Shown: piece by piece, positions 1 to 10,039 of the stretch | How positions within the stretch are numbered: the stretch's first letter is position 1 | How the letters are laid out: every line of letters begins with the position of its first letter | DNA from: Streptomyces griseoluteus | GTDB lineage: Bacteria; Actinomycetota; Actinomycetes; Streptomycetales; Streptomycetaceae | Direction: 5' to 3' | Length of the DNA: 64,000 nt | Assembly: GCF_004784465.1 (NCBI RefSeq) | Contig: NZ_SRRU01000001.1 | Span: 186,001 to 250,000 of the forward strand | Program-made: the position numbers and the translations under genes | Notes under the pieces: generated by a model | Seen by the model: only the letters and a program-made list of their open reading frames with translations | Database searches by the model: none | What the model was told of the DNA's origin: nothing

Positions 1-182
1 GTAACCTGGCTCCTCGTTGTGTATTGGCTTGCTCATTCTCACGGGACGGGCCCTTACACCGGTCCACCGGGCCGATGACCAGCGATCAGCACGCGGTTGC
101 GTCACCGCAGTGCGATCGAGGCTGTCGTGATCGTTTCGGTGACCTGTTCAGGACCATTCACTCGAAGCGAAGGCTACGAACC

Positions 183-626
183 GTGCGTACGTACAGCCCC
201 AAGCCCGGCGATGTGACGCGCCAGTGGTACGTCATCGACGCTCAGGACATCGTCCTGGGTCGTCTCGCCACCACCGCCGCGACCCTTCTCCGGGGCAAGC
301 ACAAGCCGATCTACGCGCCGCATGTCGACACCGGTGACTTCGTCATCGTCGTCAACGCCGACAAGGTGCACCTGTCCGGCAACAAGCGGACCCAGAAGAT
401 GGCTTACCGTCACTCCGGCTACCCGGGTGGTCTGCGCTCCGTCCGTTACGACGAGCTGCTGGACAAGAACCCCGAGAAGGCCGTCGAGAAGGCCGTCAAG
501 GGCATGCTCCCCAAGAACTCCCTTGGCCGTCAGATGCTCTCGAAGCTGAAGGTCTACAAGGGTGACCAGCACCCGCACGCTGCCCAGCAGCCGGTGCCGT
601 TCGAGATCACCCAGGTCGCGCAGTAA
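183..626 (+). CDS. rplM: 50S ribosomal protein L13
   Basis: Large-subunit protein L13, an early assembly protein of the 50S subunit. The product of 147 aa has the usual length and typical L13 segments ([15 protein letters not shown] at the N-terminus, [32 protein letters not shown]). I chose GTG at 183 because the conserved protein starts there; an in-frame extension back to 24 has no family resemblance. An imperfect GAAGG lies upstream. rpsI follows after 42 nt, the usual rplM-rpsI pair. The preceding 182 bp have no gene and should hold the promoter and leader; I see no clear autoregulatory structure. Confidence 0.97.
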   Translation: MRTYSPKPGDVTRQWYVIDAQDIVLGRLATTAATLLRGKHKPIYAPHVDTGDFVIVVNADKVHLSGNKRTQKMAYRHSGYPGGLRSVRYDELLDKNPEKAVEKAVKGMLPKNSLGRQMLSKLKVYKGDQHPHAAQQPVPFEITQVAQ

Positions 627-668
627 TACCGGCCACCCTTTAAGACTGAAGAGAATCTGAGGAGAATC

Positions 669-1190
669 GTGGCCGAGACCACCCCCGAGCAGCCGCTCGA
701 AGAGACTGAGCTCGTCGACATCGAGAGCTACACCACCGAGACCGAGCTCCCCGTCGAGGGCGAGTACACGTCGGAGTCCCTCGCGTCCCGCTTCGGCGAG
801 CCCCAGCCGGCCGCCGGCCTGGGCCGCCGCAAGAACGCCATCGCCCGCGTCCGGATCGTTCCGGGCACCGGCAAGTGGAAGATCAACGGTCGCACCCTCG
901 AGGACTACTTCCCGAACAAGGTGCACCAGCAGGAAGTCAACGAGCCCTTCAAGGTGCTCGAGCTCGAAGGCCGCTACGACGTTGTCGCCCGCATCGCGGG
1001 TGGCGGTGTCTCCGGTCAGGCCGGTGCGCTCCGTCTCGGTGTCGCCCGTGCGCTGAACGAGGCGGACGTCGACAACAACCGCGGCGCCCTGAAGAAGGCC
1101 GGGTTCCTCAAGCGCGACGACCGTGCGGTCGAGCGCAAGAAGGCCGGTCTCAAGAAGGCCCGCAAGGCTCCGCAGTACAGCAAGCGCTAA
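669..1190 (+). CDS. rpsI: 30S ribosomal protein S9
   Basis: Small-subunit protein S9, whose basic C-terminal tail reaches the P-site tRNA. The 173-aa product carries an acidic N-terminal extension typical of actinobacterial S9 (about 50 residues). The S9 core follows: [17 protein letters not shown], then [19 protein letters not shown], and the terminal [12 protein letters not shown] ending in the invariant SKR. The start is GTG at 669 with GAGGAG 6-7 nt upstream. It lies 42 nt behind rplM and in front of a strong terminator, so the pair forms one operon. Confidence 0.97.
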   Translation: MAETTPEQPLEETELVDIESYTTETELPVEGEYTSESLASRFGEPQPAAGLGRRKNAIARVRIVPGTGKWKINGRTLEDYFPNKVHQQEVNEPFKVLELEGRYDVVARIAGGGVSGQAGALRLGVARALNEADVDNNRGALKKAGFLKRDDRAVERKKAGLKKARKAPQYSKR

Positions 1191-1213
1191 ACAGCGGCGC
1201 TTCGCGCGTACTC

Positions 1214-1256
1214 CGAACGCCCCGGCGGCACGCCCTGTGTGCCGCCGGGGCGTTCG
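1214..1256 (+). terminator. Intrinsic terminator of rplM-rpsI
   Basis: A perfect 18-bp stem (1214-1231 paired with 1239-1256) with a 7-nt loop starts 23 bp after the rpsI stop codon and is followed by TTTA. It should end the ribosomal protein operon and isolate glmM. Confidence 0.85.
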
Positions 1257-1275
1257 TTTATCTCCGCCAAGGGCG

Positions 1276-1307
1276 TATAACGACACAAGACGCTCAAAGT
1301 CTTGTGT
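1276..1307 (+). promoter_or_regulatory. Putative glmM promoter and 5' hairpin
   Basis: TATAAC at 1276-1281 is a good -10 candidate in an otherwise GC-rich gap. Immediately downstream lies an inverted repeat ACACAAGAC-N7-GTCTTGTGT (1283-1291 and 1299-1307). If TATAAC is used, transcription starts about 1288 and the repeat overlaps the 5' end of an mRNA with an 80-nt leader. It could act as an operator or as an RNA hairpin. The -35 element is not obvious. Confidence 0.4.
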
Positions 1308-1369
1308 GATCGGATGCTCGGGCGCATGCCATGATTCCTGGCAGCAGTGACGCTTTCTCGGGAGGACAA

Positions 1370-2728
1370 GTGGGACGACTCTTCGGTACCGACGGCGTGC
1401 GTGGCGTCGCCAACGCGGACCTGACGGCCGAGATGGCGCTCGGCCTGTCCGTCGCGGCGGCGCACGTGCTGGCCGAGGCGGGCACGTTCGAGGGCCATCG
1501 GCCGACCGCCGTGGTGGGGCGTGACCCGCGCGCGTCCGGGGAGTTCCTGGAGGCCGCCGTCGTCGCGGGCCTCGCCAGCGCGGGCGTGGACGTGCTCCGC
1601 GTCGGCGTGCTGCCCACGCCCGCCGTCGCCCACCTGACCGGTGCCCTCGGCGCCGACCTCGGTGTGATGCTGTCCGCCAGCCACAACGCGATGCCGGACA
1701 ACGGCATCAAGTTCTTCGCCCGCGGCGGCCACAAGCTCGCGGACGAGCTGGAGGGCCGTATCGAGGCCGTCTACGAGTCGCACCGCCACGGCGAGCCCTG
1801 GCAGCGCCCCACCGGCGCCGGGGTCGGCCGGGTCCGCGACTACGAGGCGGGCTTCGAGACCTATGTCACCCACCTGCTGTCGGTGCTGCCCAACCGGCTC
1901 GACGGGCTGAAGATCGTCCTGGACGAGGCGCACGGCGCGGCCGCCGGTGTCTCCCCGGAGGCGTTCTCCCGCGCCGGTGCGACCCTCGTCACCATCGGTG
2001 CCGAGCCGAACGGCCTCAACATCAACGACGGCTGCGGCTCGACCCACCTGGACCTGCTGAAGGCCGCCGTGCTGGAGCACGGCGCGGACCTCGGCATCGC
2101 GCACGACGGTGACGCCGACCGCTGTCTGGCCGTGGACCACACCGGCGAGGAGGTCGACGGCGACCAGATCCTCGCCGTGCTGGCGCTGGCGATGCGGGAG
2201 CGTTCCGAGCTGTCCGCCGACACCGTCGTGGCCACCGTCATGTCCAACCTGGGCTTCAAGCTCGCCATGGAGCGGGCCGGCATCCGCCTGGTGCAGACGG
2301 CCGTGGGCGACCGGTACGTGCTGGAGGAGATGAAGGAGCACGGCTACGCCCTCGGCGGCGAGCAGTCCGGGCACGTCATCATCCTGGACCACGCCACCAC
2401 CGGTGACGGCACGCTGACCGGCCTGCTGCTGGCGGCACGGGTCGCCGAGACCGGCCGGACGCTGCGTGAGCTGGCGTCGGTGATGGACCGGCTGCCGCAG
2501 GTGCTGGTCAACGTCCCGGACGTGGACCGCTCCCGGGTGGGGACCTCGGCCGACCTCGCGGCCGCCGTGGGTGAGGCCGAGCGTGAACTCGGCCAGACCG
2601 GGCGGGTGTTGCTGCGCCCCTCGGGCACGGAGCCGCTGGTGCGGGTGATGGTGGAGGCCGCGGACATCGACCAGGCCCGCACGATCGCCGGACGGCTGGC
2701 GGACGCGGTCAAGTCGGCGCTGGGCTAA
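1370..2728 (+). CDS. glmM: Phosphoglucosamine mutase
   Basis: Converts glucosamine-6-phosphate to glucosamine-1-phosphate, the second step from fructose-6-phosphate to UDP-GlcNAc, feeding peptidoglycan synthesis in the cytoplasm. The 452-aa protein has the family N-terminus [11 protein letters not shown], the phosphoserine loop [10 protein letters not shown] with the catalytic Ser at about residue 104, the metal loop HDGDADRC and the C-terminal phosphate-binding [14 protein letters not shown]. The start is GTG at 1370, because GGAGGA lies 5 nt upstream and homology begins there; ATG at 1331 is in frame but lacks homology. The partner enzyme glmS lies 3.5 kb downstream. The stop overlaps the convergent DUF389 gene by 4 bp. 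Confidence 0.96.
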   Translation: MGRLFGTDGVRGVANADLTAEMALGLSVAAAHVLAEAGTFEGHRPTAVVGRDPRASGEFLEAAVVAGLASAGVDVLRVGVLPTPAVAHLTGALGADLGVMLSASHNAMPDNGIKFFARGGHKLADELEGRIEAVYESHRHGEPWQRPTGAGVGRVRDYEAGFETYVTHLLSVLPNRLDGLKIVLDEAHGAAAGVSPEAFSRAGATLVTIGAEPNGLNINDGCGSTHLDLLKAAVLEHGADLGIAHDGDADRCLAVDHTGEEVDGDQILAVLALAMRERSELSADTVVATVMSNLGFKLAMERAGIRLVQTAVGDRYVLEEMKEHGYALGGEQSGHVIILDHATTGDGTLTGLLLAARVAETGRTLRELASVMDRLPQVLVNVPDVDRSRVGTSADLAAAVGEAERELGQTGRVLLRPSGTEPLVRVMVEAADIDQARTIAGRLADAVKSALG

Positions 2729-3681
2729 GCCGCTTCGGGCTTCCCCGGCTTCGGGCCCTTCCTGCCCATCCTGGCCCAGAACGCCTTCTGGGCCAGGAGG
2801 GTCAGCACGCCCGCCACCACGATGCCGAACAGGTTCAGCAGCAGTTGCTCGCTGGAGCCGACGGTCTGCGTGGTGTCGCCGTAGGCGAGGGCCACGGCGG
2901 CGTTCGCGGCGGCCGGGACGGTGGTGACCGAGATGGCCACGCCGACCAGGGCGCCGGACTTGGCCGAGGTCAGCGAGAGCGTCCCCGCCGCGCCCGCGAG
3001 CAGCGCGACGATGAACGAGAAGGGGTCCGGCGCGTACACGAACCCGGTGTTCGGCCGGTCGCCCTCCAGCTTGGCCTCGCTGAACTGTCCGGCGGCGTCC
3101 ATCAGCACGCTGAAGCCGACGGTGAGGGCCATGGCCACGGCGAAGCCGACGACCAGCGCCACCAGCGAGCGGAACGCCAGCCGGGGCTTCCTGCGCACCA
3201 GCGCGGTACTGATCCCCGCCAGCGGCCCGAACTCCGGGCCCACCGCCATCGCGCCCACGATCAGCACCGCGTTGTCCAGCACCACACCGCAGGCCGCGAT
3301 CATCGTGGCGATGGTGAGGAAGGCGACGTAGGTCACCGAGAGGGTGGACTCCTCGTGGGTCTCCTCGACCAGGTGCTGCCACAGCACGGCGTCCGCGGCC
3401 TCGCCGGGCGCGTCCTTCTCGGCCTGCTCGGCGCGCCGGGACAGCGACAGGGCGATGTCGTCCGCGGCGATGGAGCCCGAGTGGTCGATGCCGAGCTGCT
3501 GGAGCCGGGAGAGCAGGCCGTCGCCCGCCTCCCGTGCCACGTCGCACATCACCACGTCCCCGGCCGGGTCGCGGGCGGCGCCGGGCAGGACGACGAGGTG
3601 GGTGGCGCCGACCGTGGACTCGATCAGGCGCACCACCTCGTCCGTGCGGTCGGACGGGACGATCAGACGCAGATGCAGCAT
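2725..3681 (-). CDS. DUF389 family membrane protein
   Basis: Function unknown. The 318-aa product has a soluble N-terminal region of about 110 residues (starts [19 protein letters not shown]). A polytopic domain follows with about six hydrophobic segments, containing [41 protein letters not shown] and a long [18 protein letters not shown] near the end. The [16 protein letters not shown] stretch is diagnostic of DUF389 (TIGR00341-type) proteins. The start is ATG at 3681, where family homology starts; the longer upstream frame runs through coaA on the same strand and is spurious. It lies 23 bp after coaA on the same strand and may be co-transcribed. It converges with glmM and the two stop codons overlap. 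Confidence 0.85.
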   Translation of the reverse strand: MLHLRLIVPSDRTDEVVRLIESTVGATHLVVLPGAARDPAGDVVMCDVAREAGDGLLSRLQQLGIDHSGSIAADDIALSLSRRAEQAEKDAPGEAADAVLWQHLVEETHEESTLSVTYVAFLTIATMIAACGVVLDNAVLIVGAMAVGPEFGPLAGISTALVRRKPRLAFRSLVALVVGFAVAMALTVGFSVLMDAAGQFSEAKLEGDRPNTGFVYAPDPFSFIVALLAGAAGTLSLTSAKSGALVGVAISVTTVPAAANAAVALAYGDTTQTVGSSEQLLLNLFGIVVAGVLTLLAQKAFWARMGRKGPKPGKPEAA

Positions 3682-3704
3682 GCGCCCATCCAACCCCGTC
3701 CCCG

Positions 3705-4694
3705 CTACAGCTTGCGCAGGCGCAGCCGCTGCACGGTGTGGTCGGGGCCCTTGCGGAGCTGGAGGGTGGCCCGGCCGCGGGTGGGGGCGATGTTCTCGGT
3801 CAGGTTGGGCTTGTTGATGGTCCGCCACAGCGTGCGCGCGTAGTCCACCGCCTCCTCCTCGGAGACCTGGGTGTACTTGCGGAAGTACGAGGACGGGTTC
3901 TGGAACGCGGTCTGCCGCAGCTTCTTGAACCGCTCCAGGTACCAGCGCTCGATGTCCTCGCCGCTCGCGTCCACGTACACGCTGAAGTCGAAGTAGTCGG
4001 CGAGACCGACACGGGTGCGGCCGTCGCTGCCGGGCAGGGCGGGCTGGAGGACGTTGAGGCCCTCGACGATGAGGATGTCCGGGCGGCGCACGGTGAGGCG
4101 CTCGCCTGGGACGATGTCGTAGATGAGGTGGGAGTAGACCGGTGCGGTGACCTCGTCCTTGCCGGCCTTGATGTCGGCGACGAAGCGGGTCAGGGCGCGG
4201 CGGTCGTAGGACTCGGGGAAGCCCTTTCTGGACATCAGCCCGCGGGCCTGCAGCTCCTTGGTCGGCAGCAGGAAACCGTCCGTCGTGACCAGCTCCACGC
4301 GCGGGTGCTCGGGCCAGCGGGAGAGCAGGGCCTGGAGCAGGCGGGCCACGGTGGACTTGCCGACGGCCACCGAGCCGGCCACGCCTATGACGAAGGGAGT
4401 GCCGGACTGGGAGCCCTTCTCGCCCAGGAAGGTGTTCAGGGCGCCTCTGAGGCCGTCGGTGGCGCCGACGTAGAGGTTGAGCAGCCGGGAGAGCGGGAGG
4501 TAGATGTCCCGGACCTCGTCGAGGTCGATGACGTCTCCGAGGCCGCGCAGCTTCTCCACCTCCTCGGCGGTGAGCGGCTGCGGCGTCTTGTCGCGCAGCG
4601 CGCTCCATTCGGCGCGGGTGAGATCGACGTAGGGAGTCGCCTCCGGCCTGTGCCGGTGGGCGCTCCGGGGCATCGCGGAGACCGGTGAGATCAC
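3705..4694 (-). CDS. coaA: Pantothenate kinase, type I
   Basis: Phosphorylates pantothenate with ATP, the first and rate-limiting step of CoA synthesis. The 329-aa protein shows the P-loop [12 protein letters not shown] near residues 103-114, the TTDGFLLP segment after it, [17 protein letters not shown], and VEGLNVLQ for pantothenate and phosphate contacts. The N-terminus [14 protein letters not shown] matches streptomycete CoaA, so I keep GTG at 4694. acpS, which uses CoA as donor of phosphopantetheine, lies 3.4 kb away. The 198-bp gap to the divergent acyltransferase should contain both promoters. Confidence 0.95.
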   Translation of the reverse strand: MISPVSAMPRSAHRHRPEATPYVDLTRAEWSALRDKTPQPLTAEEVEKLRGLGDVIDLDEVRDIYLPLSRLLNLYVGATDGLRGALNTFLGEKGSQSGTPFVIGVAGSVAVGKSTVARLLQALLSRWPEHPRVELVTTDGFLLPTKELQARGLMSRKGFPESYDRRALTRFVADIKAGKDEVTAPVYSHLIYDIVPGERLTVRRPDILIVEGLNVLQPALPGSDGRTRVGLADYFDFSVYVDASGEDIERWYLERFKKLRQTAFQNPSSYFRKYTQVSEEEAVDYARTLWRTINKPNLTENIAPTRGRATLQLRKGPDHTVQRLRLRKL

Positions 4695-4892
4695 ATTCCA
4701 TTGTTAACGCTGTTTGAACGGGCGTGGAGGTGGGGTCGGTCACGTCAGGGCGAGGGAATGTGTGAGCGTCGTGTGTGGCAGGGTCGAAAGTTGTCCGGAG
4801 ACGTGGGGACAACCGTTCTTACTGCTCAGTCGTCGTGTGAACGTGAGTTCGTACGATGCGGACCCAGAGACTGGCGCTGAAATGGTGGATGG

Positions 4893-6104
4893 ATGACCCT
4901 GAGGGAAGACGCGGTGGTGGCGGTCAAGGCCGAGGAGGTGCCCGCCGGGGAGTTGGCCACCGCACATGTCCGGGTGACACAGGCGCCCTCGGAGCCCAAG
5001 GAGGCCGCCCCGAGCATGCGGGGCAAGGGGCAGCGGCTGGCGGCGCTGGACGGGCTGCGGTTCCTGGCCGCCGTCGCGGTGGTGGTCTTCCACTTCACCG
5101 GGCAGACGCCGGACACGATGGAGCACATCTGGGGGCGCCCGTACCAGGCGATCTTCCCGGACTCGCACCGCTATCTCGCCTTCGGCCGGCTCGGGGTCGA
5201 CCTGTTCTTCCTGATCAGCGGCTTCGTGATCTGCATGAGTGCCTGGGGCCGGTCGCCGCGGGACTTCTTCATCTCCCGCGTGACCCGGCTGTACCCGATG
5301 TACTGGATAGGCGTGCTGGTGTCGGCGGCCGTCATCTACCTCTTCGACACCCCGATGGGGCACCCGAACCCGCGGGTCGTCTTCGCCAACCTCACGATGC
5401 TCCAGAAGCCGCTCGGCGTGGACAACCTGGACTCGGTGTACTGGACGCTCTGGCCGGAGCTGTGCTTCTACCTGACGTTCTCGGTGGTGGTGTGGAAGGG
5501 CCTGACCTACACCCGCGTCGCCGTGTTCGCCGGTATCTGGACGGTCGCCGCGGTGCTGGCCCCGGCCGCGGATCTGCCGCTGCTGACGGTGCTGGTCAAC
5601 CCGGTCTCCGCGCCGTTCTTCATCGCGGGCATGGCGTTCTACCTGATGTACCGGTTCCGGGCGACCCCGCTGCTGTGGGGGATCGTGCTGATGTCGTGGC
5701 TGCTGGCGATGCACTTCATCCTCACCCCGCACGGCGGACGGCTCGACTGGGACACCTGGCACCCGTGGCGCGGCTGGCTGGTGCTGACGATCACCGGCTT
5801 CTTCGCGCTGATCGCCGCCATCGCGCTCGGCTGGACCAGCCGCATCCAGTGGCGGTGGCTGAGCGTGGCGGGAACGATGACCTTCCCGCTGTACCTGCTG
5901 CACGACGTGATCGGCCTGACCGTCGCCCACCACTTCGGTGACCGGATGGACCCCCGTCTGCTGGTGGTGTCCACGGTGGCCGCGCTGGTCCTGCTCGCCT
6001 ACGTGGTGCACCGGCTCGTGGAGCGCCCGATCGCGAAGTACATGCGCCGCTGGCTCAACAGCGCCTCCTTCGGCCTGGAGGCCCCTGCGGTACGCCGCGG
6101 CTGA
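4893..6104 (+). CDS. Acyltransferase 3 (OafA/YrhL-type) membrane protein
   Basis: Member of the membrane acyltransferase-3 family, which typically O-acetylates or acylates surface or secreted sugars; the actual substrate here is unknown. The 403-aa protein has a hydrophilic N-terminus of about 50 residues, then LAALDGLRFLAAVAVVVFHF (family RxxxxDxLRxxA start and catalytic His), GRLGVDLFFLISGFVI, the R-x10-H-like DFFISRVTRLYPMYW, about ten hydrophobic segments, and a basic C-terminus. A TACGAT hexamer at 4852-4857 is a possible -10. The gene is transcribed away from coaA and followed by a strong terminator, so it is probably monocistronic. Confidence 0.88.
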   Translation: MTLREDAVVAVKAEEVPAGELATAHVRVTQAPSEPKEAAPSMRGKGQRLAALDGLRFLAAVAVVVFHFTGQTPDTMEHIWGRPYQAIFPDSHRYLAFGRLGVDLFFLISGFVICMSAWGRSPRDFFISRVTRLYPMYWIGVLVSAAVIYLFDTPMGHPNPRVVFANLTMLQKPLGVDNLDSVYWTLWPELCFYLTFSVVVWKGLTYTRVAVFAGIWTVAAVLAPAADLPLLTVLVNPVSAPFFIAGMAFYLMYRFRATPLLWGIVLMSWLLAMHFILTPHGGRLDWDTWHPWRGWLVLTITGFFALIAAIALGWTSRIQWRWLSVAGTMTFPLYLLHDVIGLTVAHHFGDRMDPRLLVVSTVAALVLLAYVVHRLVERPIAKYMRRWLNSASFGLEAPAVRRG

Positions 6105-6112
6105 GCCCGGAA

Positions 6113-6158
6113 GGGGGGGGCATCGCGTGGAAGACGTTCACGCGGTGCCCCCCCTTTT
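6113..6158 (+). terminator. Terminator after the acyltransferase gene
   Basis: A G-rich arm (6113-6129, ending GCATCGCGTG) pairs with CACGCGGTGC and a C-run (from 6140) around a short loop, followed by TTTTCG. It is a classical GC stem with a T tract placed 9 bp after the stop codon. Confidence 0.85.
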
Positions 6159-6238
6159 CGTCCCTTCAGGCCTTCGTACCCGAGTGAAAATTTCCGAATC
6201 CGGGCACGCGGAAGCGGTTTTGGATCGCTGACGGACCG

Positions 6239-6244
6239 TAGGCT
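6239..6244 (+). promoter_or_regulatory. -10 hexamer of leaderless glmS
   Basis: TAGGCT lies 7 nt before the ATG of glmS and no Shine-Dalgarno sequence is present. The same TAGGCT with a 6-nt gap precedes acpS and tsaB. A transcript starting at or next to the ATG is the simplest reading. Confidence 0.55.
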
Positions 6245-6251
6245 GCGGCAC

Positions 6252-8099
6252 ATGTGCGGAATCGTGGGATACGTAGGAGCGCAGTCGGCGCTCGATGTCG
6301 TGATGGCCGGGCTGAGGCGGCTGGAGTACCGGGGCTACGACTCGGCCGGTGTCGCGGTGCTCGCGGACGGCGGCCTGGCCACGGCGAAGCGGGCCGGGAA
6401 GCTGGTCAACCTGGAGAAGGAGCTGGGCGAACACCCGCTCCCGGCCGGCACCACCGGCATCGGGCACACCCGCTGGGCCACCCACGGCGGCCCGACGGAC
6501 GCCAACGCCCACCCGCACCTGGACAACGCGGGCCGGGTCGCGGTCGTGCACAACGGCATCATCGAGAACTTCGCCGTACTGCGCGCGGAACTCACCGAGC
6601 GCGGCCACGCCTTGGCCTCCGAGACGGACACCGAGGTGGTCGCGCACCTGCTGGCGGAGGAGTTCTCCGCGAGCGCCGACCTCGCGGAGGCGATGCGGCT
6701 GGTGTGCCGCCGCCTGGAGGGCGCGTTCACCCTGGTCGCGGTGCACGCCGACGAGCCGGACGTGGTCGTGGGCGCCCGCCGCAACTCCCCGCTGGTGGTG
6801 GGCGTCGGCGAGGGCGAGACGTTCCTCGCCTCCGATGTGGCCGCGTTCATCGCCCACACCCGCGAGGCCATCGAGCTGGGCCAGGACCAGGTGGTCGAGC
6901 TGCGCCGCGACGGCGTCACGGTGACCGGCTTCGACGGCAGCCCGGCCGAGGTCCGCGCCTACCACGTCGACTGGGACGCCTCGGCCGCCGAGAAGGGCGG
7001 CTACGACTACTTCATGCTCAAGGAGATCGCCGAGCAGCCCAAGGCCGTGGCCGACACCCTCCTCGGCCGCATCGACCCCTCCGGCTCGCTCACCCTGGAT
7101 GAGGTCCGGATCGGCGCGGCCGAACTGCGCGAGGTCGACAAGGTCGTCATCGTCGCCTGCGGCACCGCCTTCCACGCCGGGCTGATCGCCAAGTACGCCA
7201 TCGAGCACTGGACCCGCATCCCCTGCGAGGTGGAGCTGGCCAGCGAGTTCCGCTACCGGGACCCGATCCTGGACGGGCGTTCGCTGGTCATCGCCATCTC
7301 CCAGTCCGGCGAGACCATGGACACCCTGATGGCGCTCAGGCACGCCCGCGAGCAGGGCTCCAAGGTGCTGGCCATCTGCAACACCAACGGCTCGACCATC
7401 CCGCGCGAGTCCGACGCCGTCCTCTACACGCACGCCGGCCCCGAGGTCGCCGTCGCCTCCACCAAGGCGTTCCTGACCCAGCTGGTCGCCTGCTACCTCG
7501 TCGCCCTCTACCTGGGCCAGGTGCGCGGCACCAAGTGGGGCGACGAGATCCGGGACGTCATCCGCGACCTCTCCCGGATCTCCGGCGCGGTCGACCGGGT
7601 CCTGGAGACCATGGAGCCGGTACGGGAACTCGCGCGCTCGCTGGCGGAGAAGAACACGGTGCTCTTCCTCGGCCGCCATGTGGGCTACCCCGTCGCCCTG
7701 GAGGGCGCCCTCAAGCTCAAGGAACTCGCCTACATGCACGCCGAGGGCTTCGCGGCGGGCGAGCTGAAGCACGGCCCGATCGCGCTGATCGAGCAGGACC
7801 TCCCGGTCGTCGTCATCGTGCCCTCCCCGCGCGGCCGTTCCGTGCTGCACGACAAGATCGTCTCCAACATCCAGGAGATCCGCGCCCGCGGCGCCCGCAC
7901 CATCGTCATCGCCGAGGAGGGCGACGAGACGGTCGTCCCGTACGCCGACCACCTCATCCGCATCCCGGCCACGCCCACCCTGCTCCAGCCGCTGGTCTCC
8001 GCGGTGCCGTTGCAGGTGTTCGCCTGCGAACTGGCCACCGCGCGCGGCAACGAGGTGGACCAGCCGAGGAACCTGGCGAAGTCGGTGACGGTCGAGTAG
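6252..8099 (+). CDS. glmS: Glucosamine-6-phosphate synthase (isomerizing)
   Basis: Makes glucosamine-6-phosphate from fructose-6-phosphate and glutamine, the entry into UDP-GlcNAc for cell-wall synthesis. The 615-aa protein begins MCGIVGYVG with the N-terminal nucleophile Cys after Met removal. The class II glutaminase domain contains RRLEYRGYDSAG and TRWATHGGPTDANAHPH. Two SIS isomerase domains follow (IVACGTAFHAG, AISQSGETMDTL, then FLGRHVGYPVALEGALKLKE). The end NLAKSVTVE is diagnostic. The start is fixed by the conserved N-terminus; no Shine-Dalgarno is present. GlmM is encoded nearby. Some Streptomyces carry a second GlmS for secondary metabolism; this copy sits in the primary-metabolism locus. 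Confidence 0.97.
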   Translation: MCGIVGYVGAQSALDVVMAGLRRLEYRGYDSAGVAVLADGGLATAKRAGKLVNLEKELGEHPLPAGTTGIGHTRWATHGGPTDANAHPHLDNAGRVAVVHNGIIENFAVLRAELTERGHALASETDTEVVAHLLAEEFSASADLAEAMRLVCRRLEGAFTLVAVHADEPDVVVGARRNSPLVVGVGEGETFLASDVAAFIAHTREAIELGQDQVVELRRDGVTVTGFDGSPAEVRAYHVDWDASAAEKGGYDYFMLKEIAEQPKAVADTLLGRIDPSGSLTLDEVRIGAAELREVDKVVIVACGTAFHAGLIAKYAIEHWTRIPCEVELASEFRYRDPILDGRSLVIAISQSGETMDTLMALRHAREQGSKVLAICNTNGSTIPRESDAVLYTHAGPEVAVASTKAFLTQLVACYLVALYLGQVRGTKWGDEIRDVIRDLSRISGAVDRVLETMEPVRELARSLAEKNTVLFLGRHVGYPVALEGALKLKELAYMHAEGFAAGELKHGPIALIEQDLPVVVIVPSPRGRSVLHDKIVSNIQEIRARGARTIVIAEEGDETVVPYADHLIRIPATPTLLQPLVSAVPLQVFACELATARGNEVDQPRNLAKSVTVE

Positions 8100-8122
8100 G
8101 GGAGCGGCCGTAGGCTCCCGGC

Positions 8123-8494
8123 ATGAGCATCATCGGGGTCGGGATCGACGTGGCCGAGATCGACCGGTTCCGGGCGGCGCTGGAGCGCACGCCCAACCTG
8201 GCCGCCCGGCTGTTCGTCGCGGGGGAGCTGACGCTGCCGGGCGGGGAGCGGCGCGGGATCGCCTCGCTCGCCGCCCGCTTCGCGGCCAAGGAGGCCCTCG
8301 CCAAGGCGCTGGGCGCCCCCGCCGGGCTGCTGTGGACCGACGCCGAGGTGTACGTCGAGGCCAGCGGGCAGCCCCGGCTGCGGGTCAAGGGCACCGTCGC
8401 GGCCCGCGCGGCCGAGCTGGGGGTGCGGTCCTGGCACGTCTCGCTCAGCCACGACGCGGGCGTGGCCTCCGCCGTGGTGATCGCCGAGGGGTGA
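8123..8494 (+). CDS. acpS: Holo-[acyl-carrier-protein] synthase
   Basis: Transfers 4'-phosphopantetheine from CoA to a conserved Ser of acyl carrier protein, activating fatty acid and some polyketide carriers. The 123-aa length is typical. The Mg-binding motif [12 protein letters not shown] is at the N-terminus, and the second motif [16 protein letters not shown] is about residues 52-67. [16 protein letters not shown] is at the C-terminus. The start is ATG at 8123, preceded by TAGGCT with a 6-nt gap and no Shine-Dalgarno, so it is likely leaderless. It lies 23 bp behind glmS and 46 bp before the NAD(P)HX repair gene. Confidence 0.95.
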   Translation: MSIIGVGIDVAEIDRFRAALERTPNLAARLFVAGELTLPGGERRGIASLAARFAAKEALAKALGAPAGLLWTDAEVYVEASGQPRLRVKGTVAARAAELGVRSWHVSLSHDAGVASAVVIAEG

Positions 8495-8540
8495 ACCATC
8501 CGGGTGCGAGGGTCCGCGATTCGGGGGCAGACTCGGACCC

Positions 8541-9974
8541 ATGCGTACTGCGTACAGCGTGGAGACGGTACGGGCCGCCGAGCGCGCCCTGATGGCCCGG
8601 CTGCCCGAGGGCACCCTGATGCAGCGGGCGGCCGCCGGACTGGCCGCCGCCTGCGCCGAGTTCCTCGGGCGGGTGTACGGCAGCCGGGTGGTGCTGCTCG
8701 TCGGCAGCGGCGACAACGGCGGCGACGCGCTGTACGCCGGGGCCCGGCTGCGGCGGCGCGGCGCCGGGGTCACCGCCGTCCTCTTCTCGCCCGACCGCGC
8801 TCACGAGGGCGGCCTCGCCGCGCTGCGCCAGGCGGGCGGCGCCGTCATCGGTCCCGAGCGGGCGCTCGGCGTGATCGAGCGGGCCGACCTCGTGGTGGAC
8901 GGTGTCGTCGGCATCGGCGGCAAGGGGGGCCTCAGGCCCGACGCCGCCCGGCTCGCCTCGGCCGCCGAGCGGGCGCGGGCCGCGATCGTCGCCGTGGACC
9001 TGCCCAGCGGGGTCGACGCGGACACCGGCGAGGTGTCCGGCTCCGCCGTACGCGCCGACCTCACCGTCACCTTCGGCGCCTACAAGCCCGGCCTGCTGAT
9101 CGACCCCGGCCGGGAGCACGCCGGAACGGTACGGCTCATCGAGATCGGTCTCGAACTCCCCCCGGACCCGGTGCTCCAGGCCCTCCAGCACGAGGACGTG
9201 GCCCGGCTGCTGCCCCGGCCCGGCGCGGAGAGCGACAAGTACCGGCGCGGGGTGCTCGGCATCGCCGCCGGCTCCGCGCGCTACCCCGGCGCCGCCGTGC
9301 TCGCCGTCTCCGGCGCGCTGCGCGGCGGCGCGGGCGCCGTGCGGTACGTCGGCCCCGCCGGGGACGCGGTCATCGCCCGCTTCCCCGAGACCCTCGTCTC
9401 CGACCAGGGCCCCGACCACGCGGGCCGGGTGCAGGCGTGGGTGGTGGGGCCGGGCGCAGGGGACGACGCGGCGACCGTGGCCGAGGTGCTCGGTTCCGAC
9501 GTACCCGTGCTGCTGGACGCCGACGGGCTGCGGCTGGCCGACCGCGACCTCGTACGCGGGCGCACCGCGCCGACCCTGATGACCCCTCACGCCGGGGAGG
9601 CCGCCGCCCTGCTGGGCGTGCGGCGCGAGGAGGTCGAGGCGGCCCGGCTGACCTCGGTGCGCGAACTGGCCGCCGCCTACCGGGCGACGGTGCTGCTGAA
9701 GGGCTCCACCACGCTGGTCGCCGACCCCGGCGGCAGCCCGGTACGGGTCAACTCCACCGGCACCGGCTGGCTGGCCACCGCGGGCAGCGGTGACGTGCTG
9801 TCAGGGCTCGCCGGATCGCTGCTCGCCTCCCGCCTGTCCGCGCTGGACGCGGCGAGCGTCGCCGCCTACCTCCACGGCCTCGCCGGGCGCCTGGCCTCGC
9901 GCGGCGCCCCCATCGCCGCGCTGGACATCACCGAGCACCTCCCCGACGCCTGGCGGGACGTCGTACGGGACTGA
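8541..9974 (+). CDS. nnr: Bifunctional NAD(P)H-hydrate epimerase and dehydratase
   Basis: Repairs hydrated NADH and NADPH. The N-terminal half (about residues 1-210, YjeF_N) is the epimerase, seen in VLLVGSGDNGGDALYAGARL and VAVDLPSGVDADTG. The C-terminal half (about 225-477) is the ADP-dependent dehydratase of the ribokinase-like fold, with KYRRGVLGIAAGS, LLDADGLR, LMTPHAGEAAALLG and NSTGTGWLATAGSGDVL. The fused architecture of 477 aa is the common bacterial form. The start is ATG at 8541 with CAGACT 7 nt upstream and no Shine-Dalgarno. It is followed by alr after 65 bp, as in many actinobacteria. Confidence 0.93.
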   Translation: MRTAYSVETVRAAERALMARLPEGTLMQRAAAGLAAACAEFLGRVYGSRVVLLVGSGDNGGDALYAGARLRRRGAGVTAVLFSPDRAHEGGLAALRQAGGAVIGPERALGVIERADLVVDGVVGIGGKGGLRPDAARLASAAERARAAIVAVDLPSGVDADTGEVSGSAVRADLTVTFGAYKPGLLIDPGREHAGTVRLIEIGLELPPDPVLQALQHEDVARLLPRPGAESDKYRRGVLGIAAGSARYPGAAVLAVSGALRGGAGAVRYVGPAGDAVIARFPETLVSDQGPDHAGRVQAWVVGPGAGDDAATVAEVLGSDVPVLLDADGLRLADRDLVRGRTAPTLMTPHAGEAAALLGVRREEVEAARLTSVRELAAAYRATVLLKGSTTLVADPGGSPVRVNSTGTGWLATAGSGDVLSGLAGSLLASRLSALDAASVAAYLHGLAGRLASRGAPIAALDITEHLPDAWRDVVRD

Positions 9975-10039
9975 GCGCGGCGGATCGCCGAGGAGTGCGG
10001 CCGGGGGCCGCCGACGCCCTCTGAGAGACTGGGGGCGCC

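Noticed and set aside
4740..6011. Long minus-strand frame over the acyltransferase gene
   Set aside because: Antisense shadow; the plus strand gives a coherent membrane acyltransferase.
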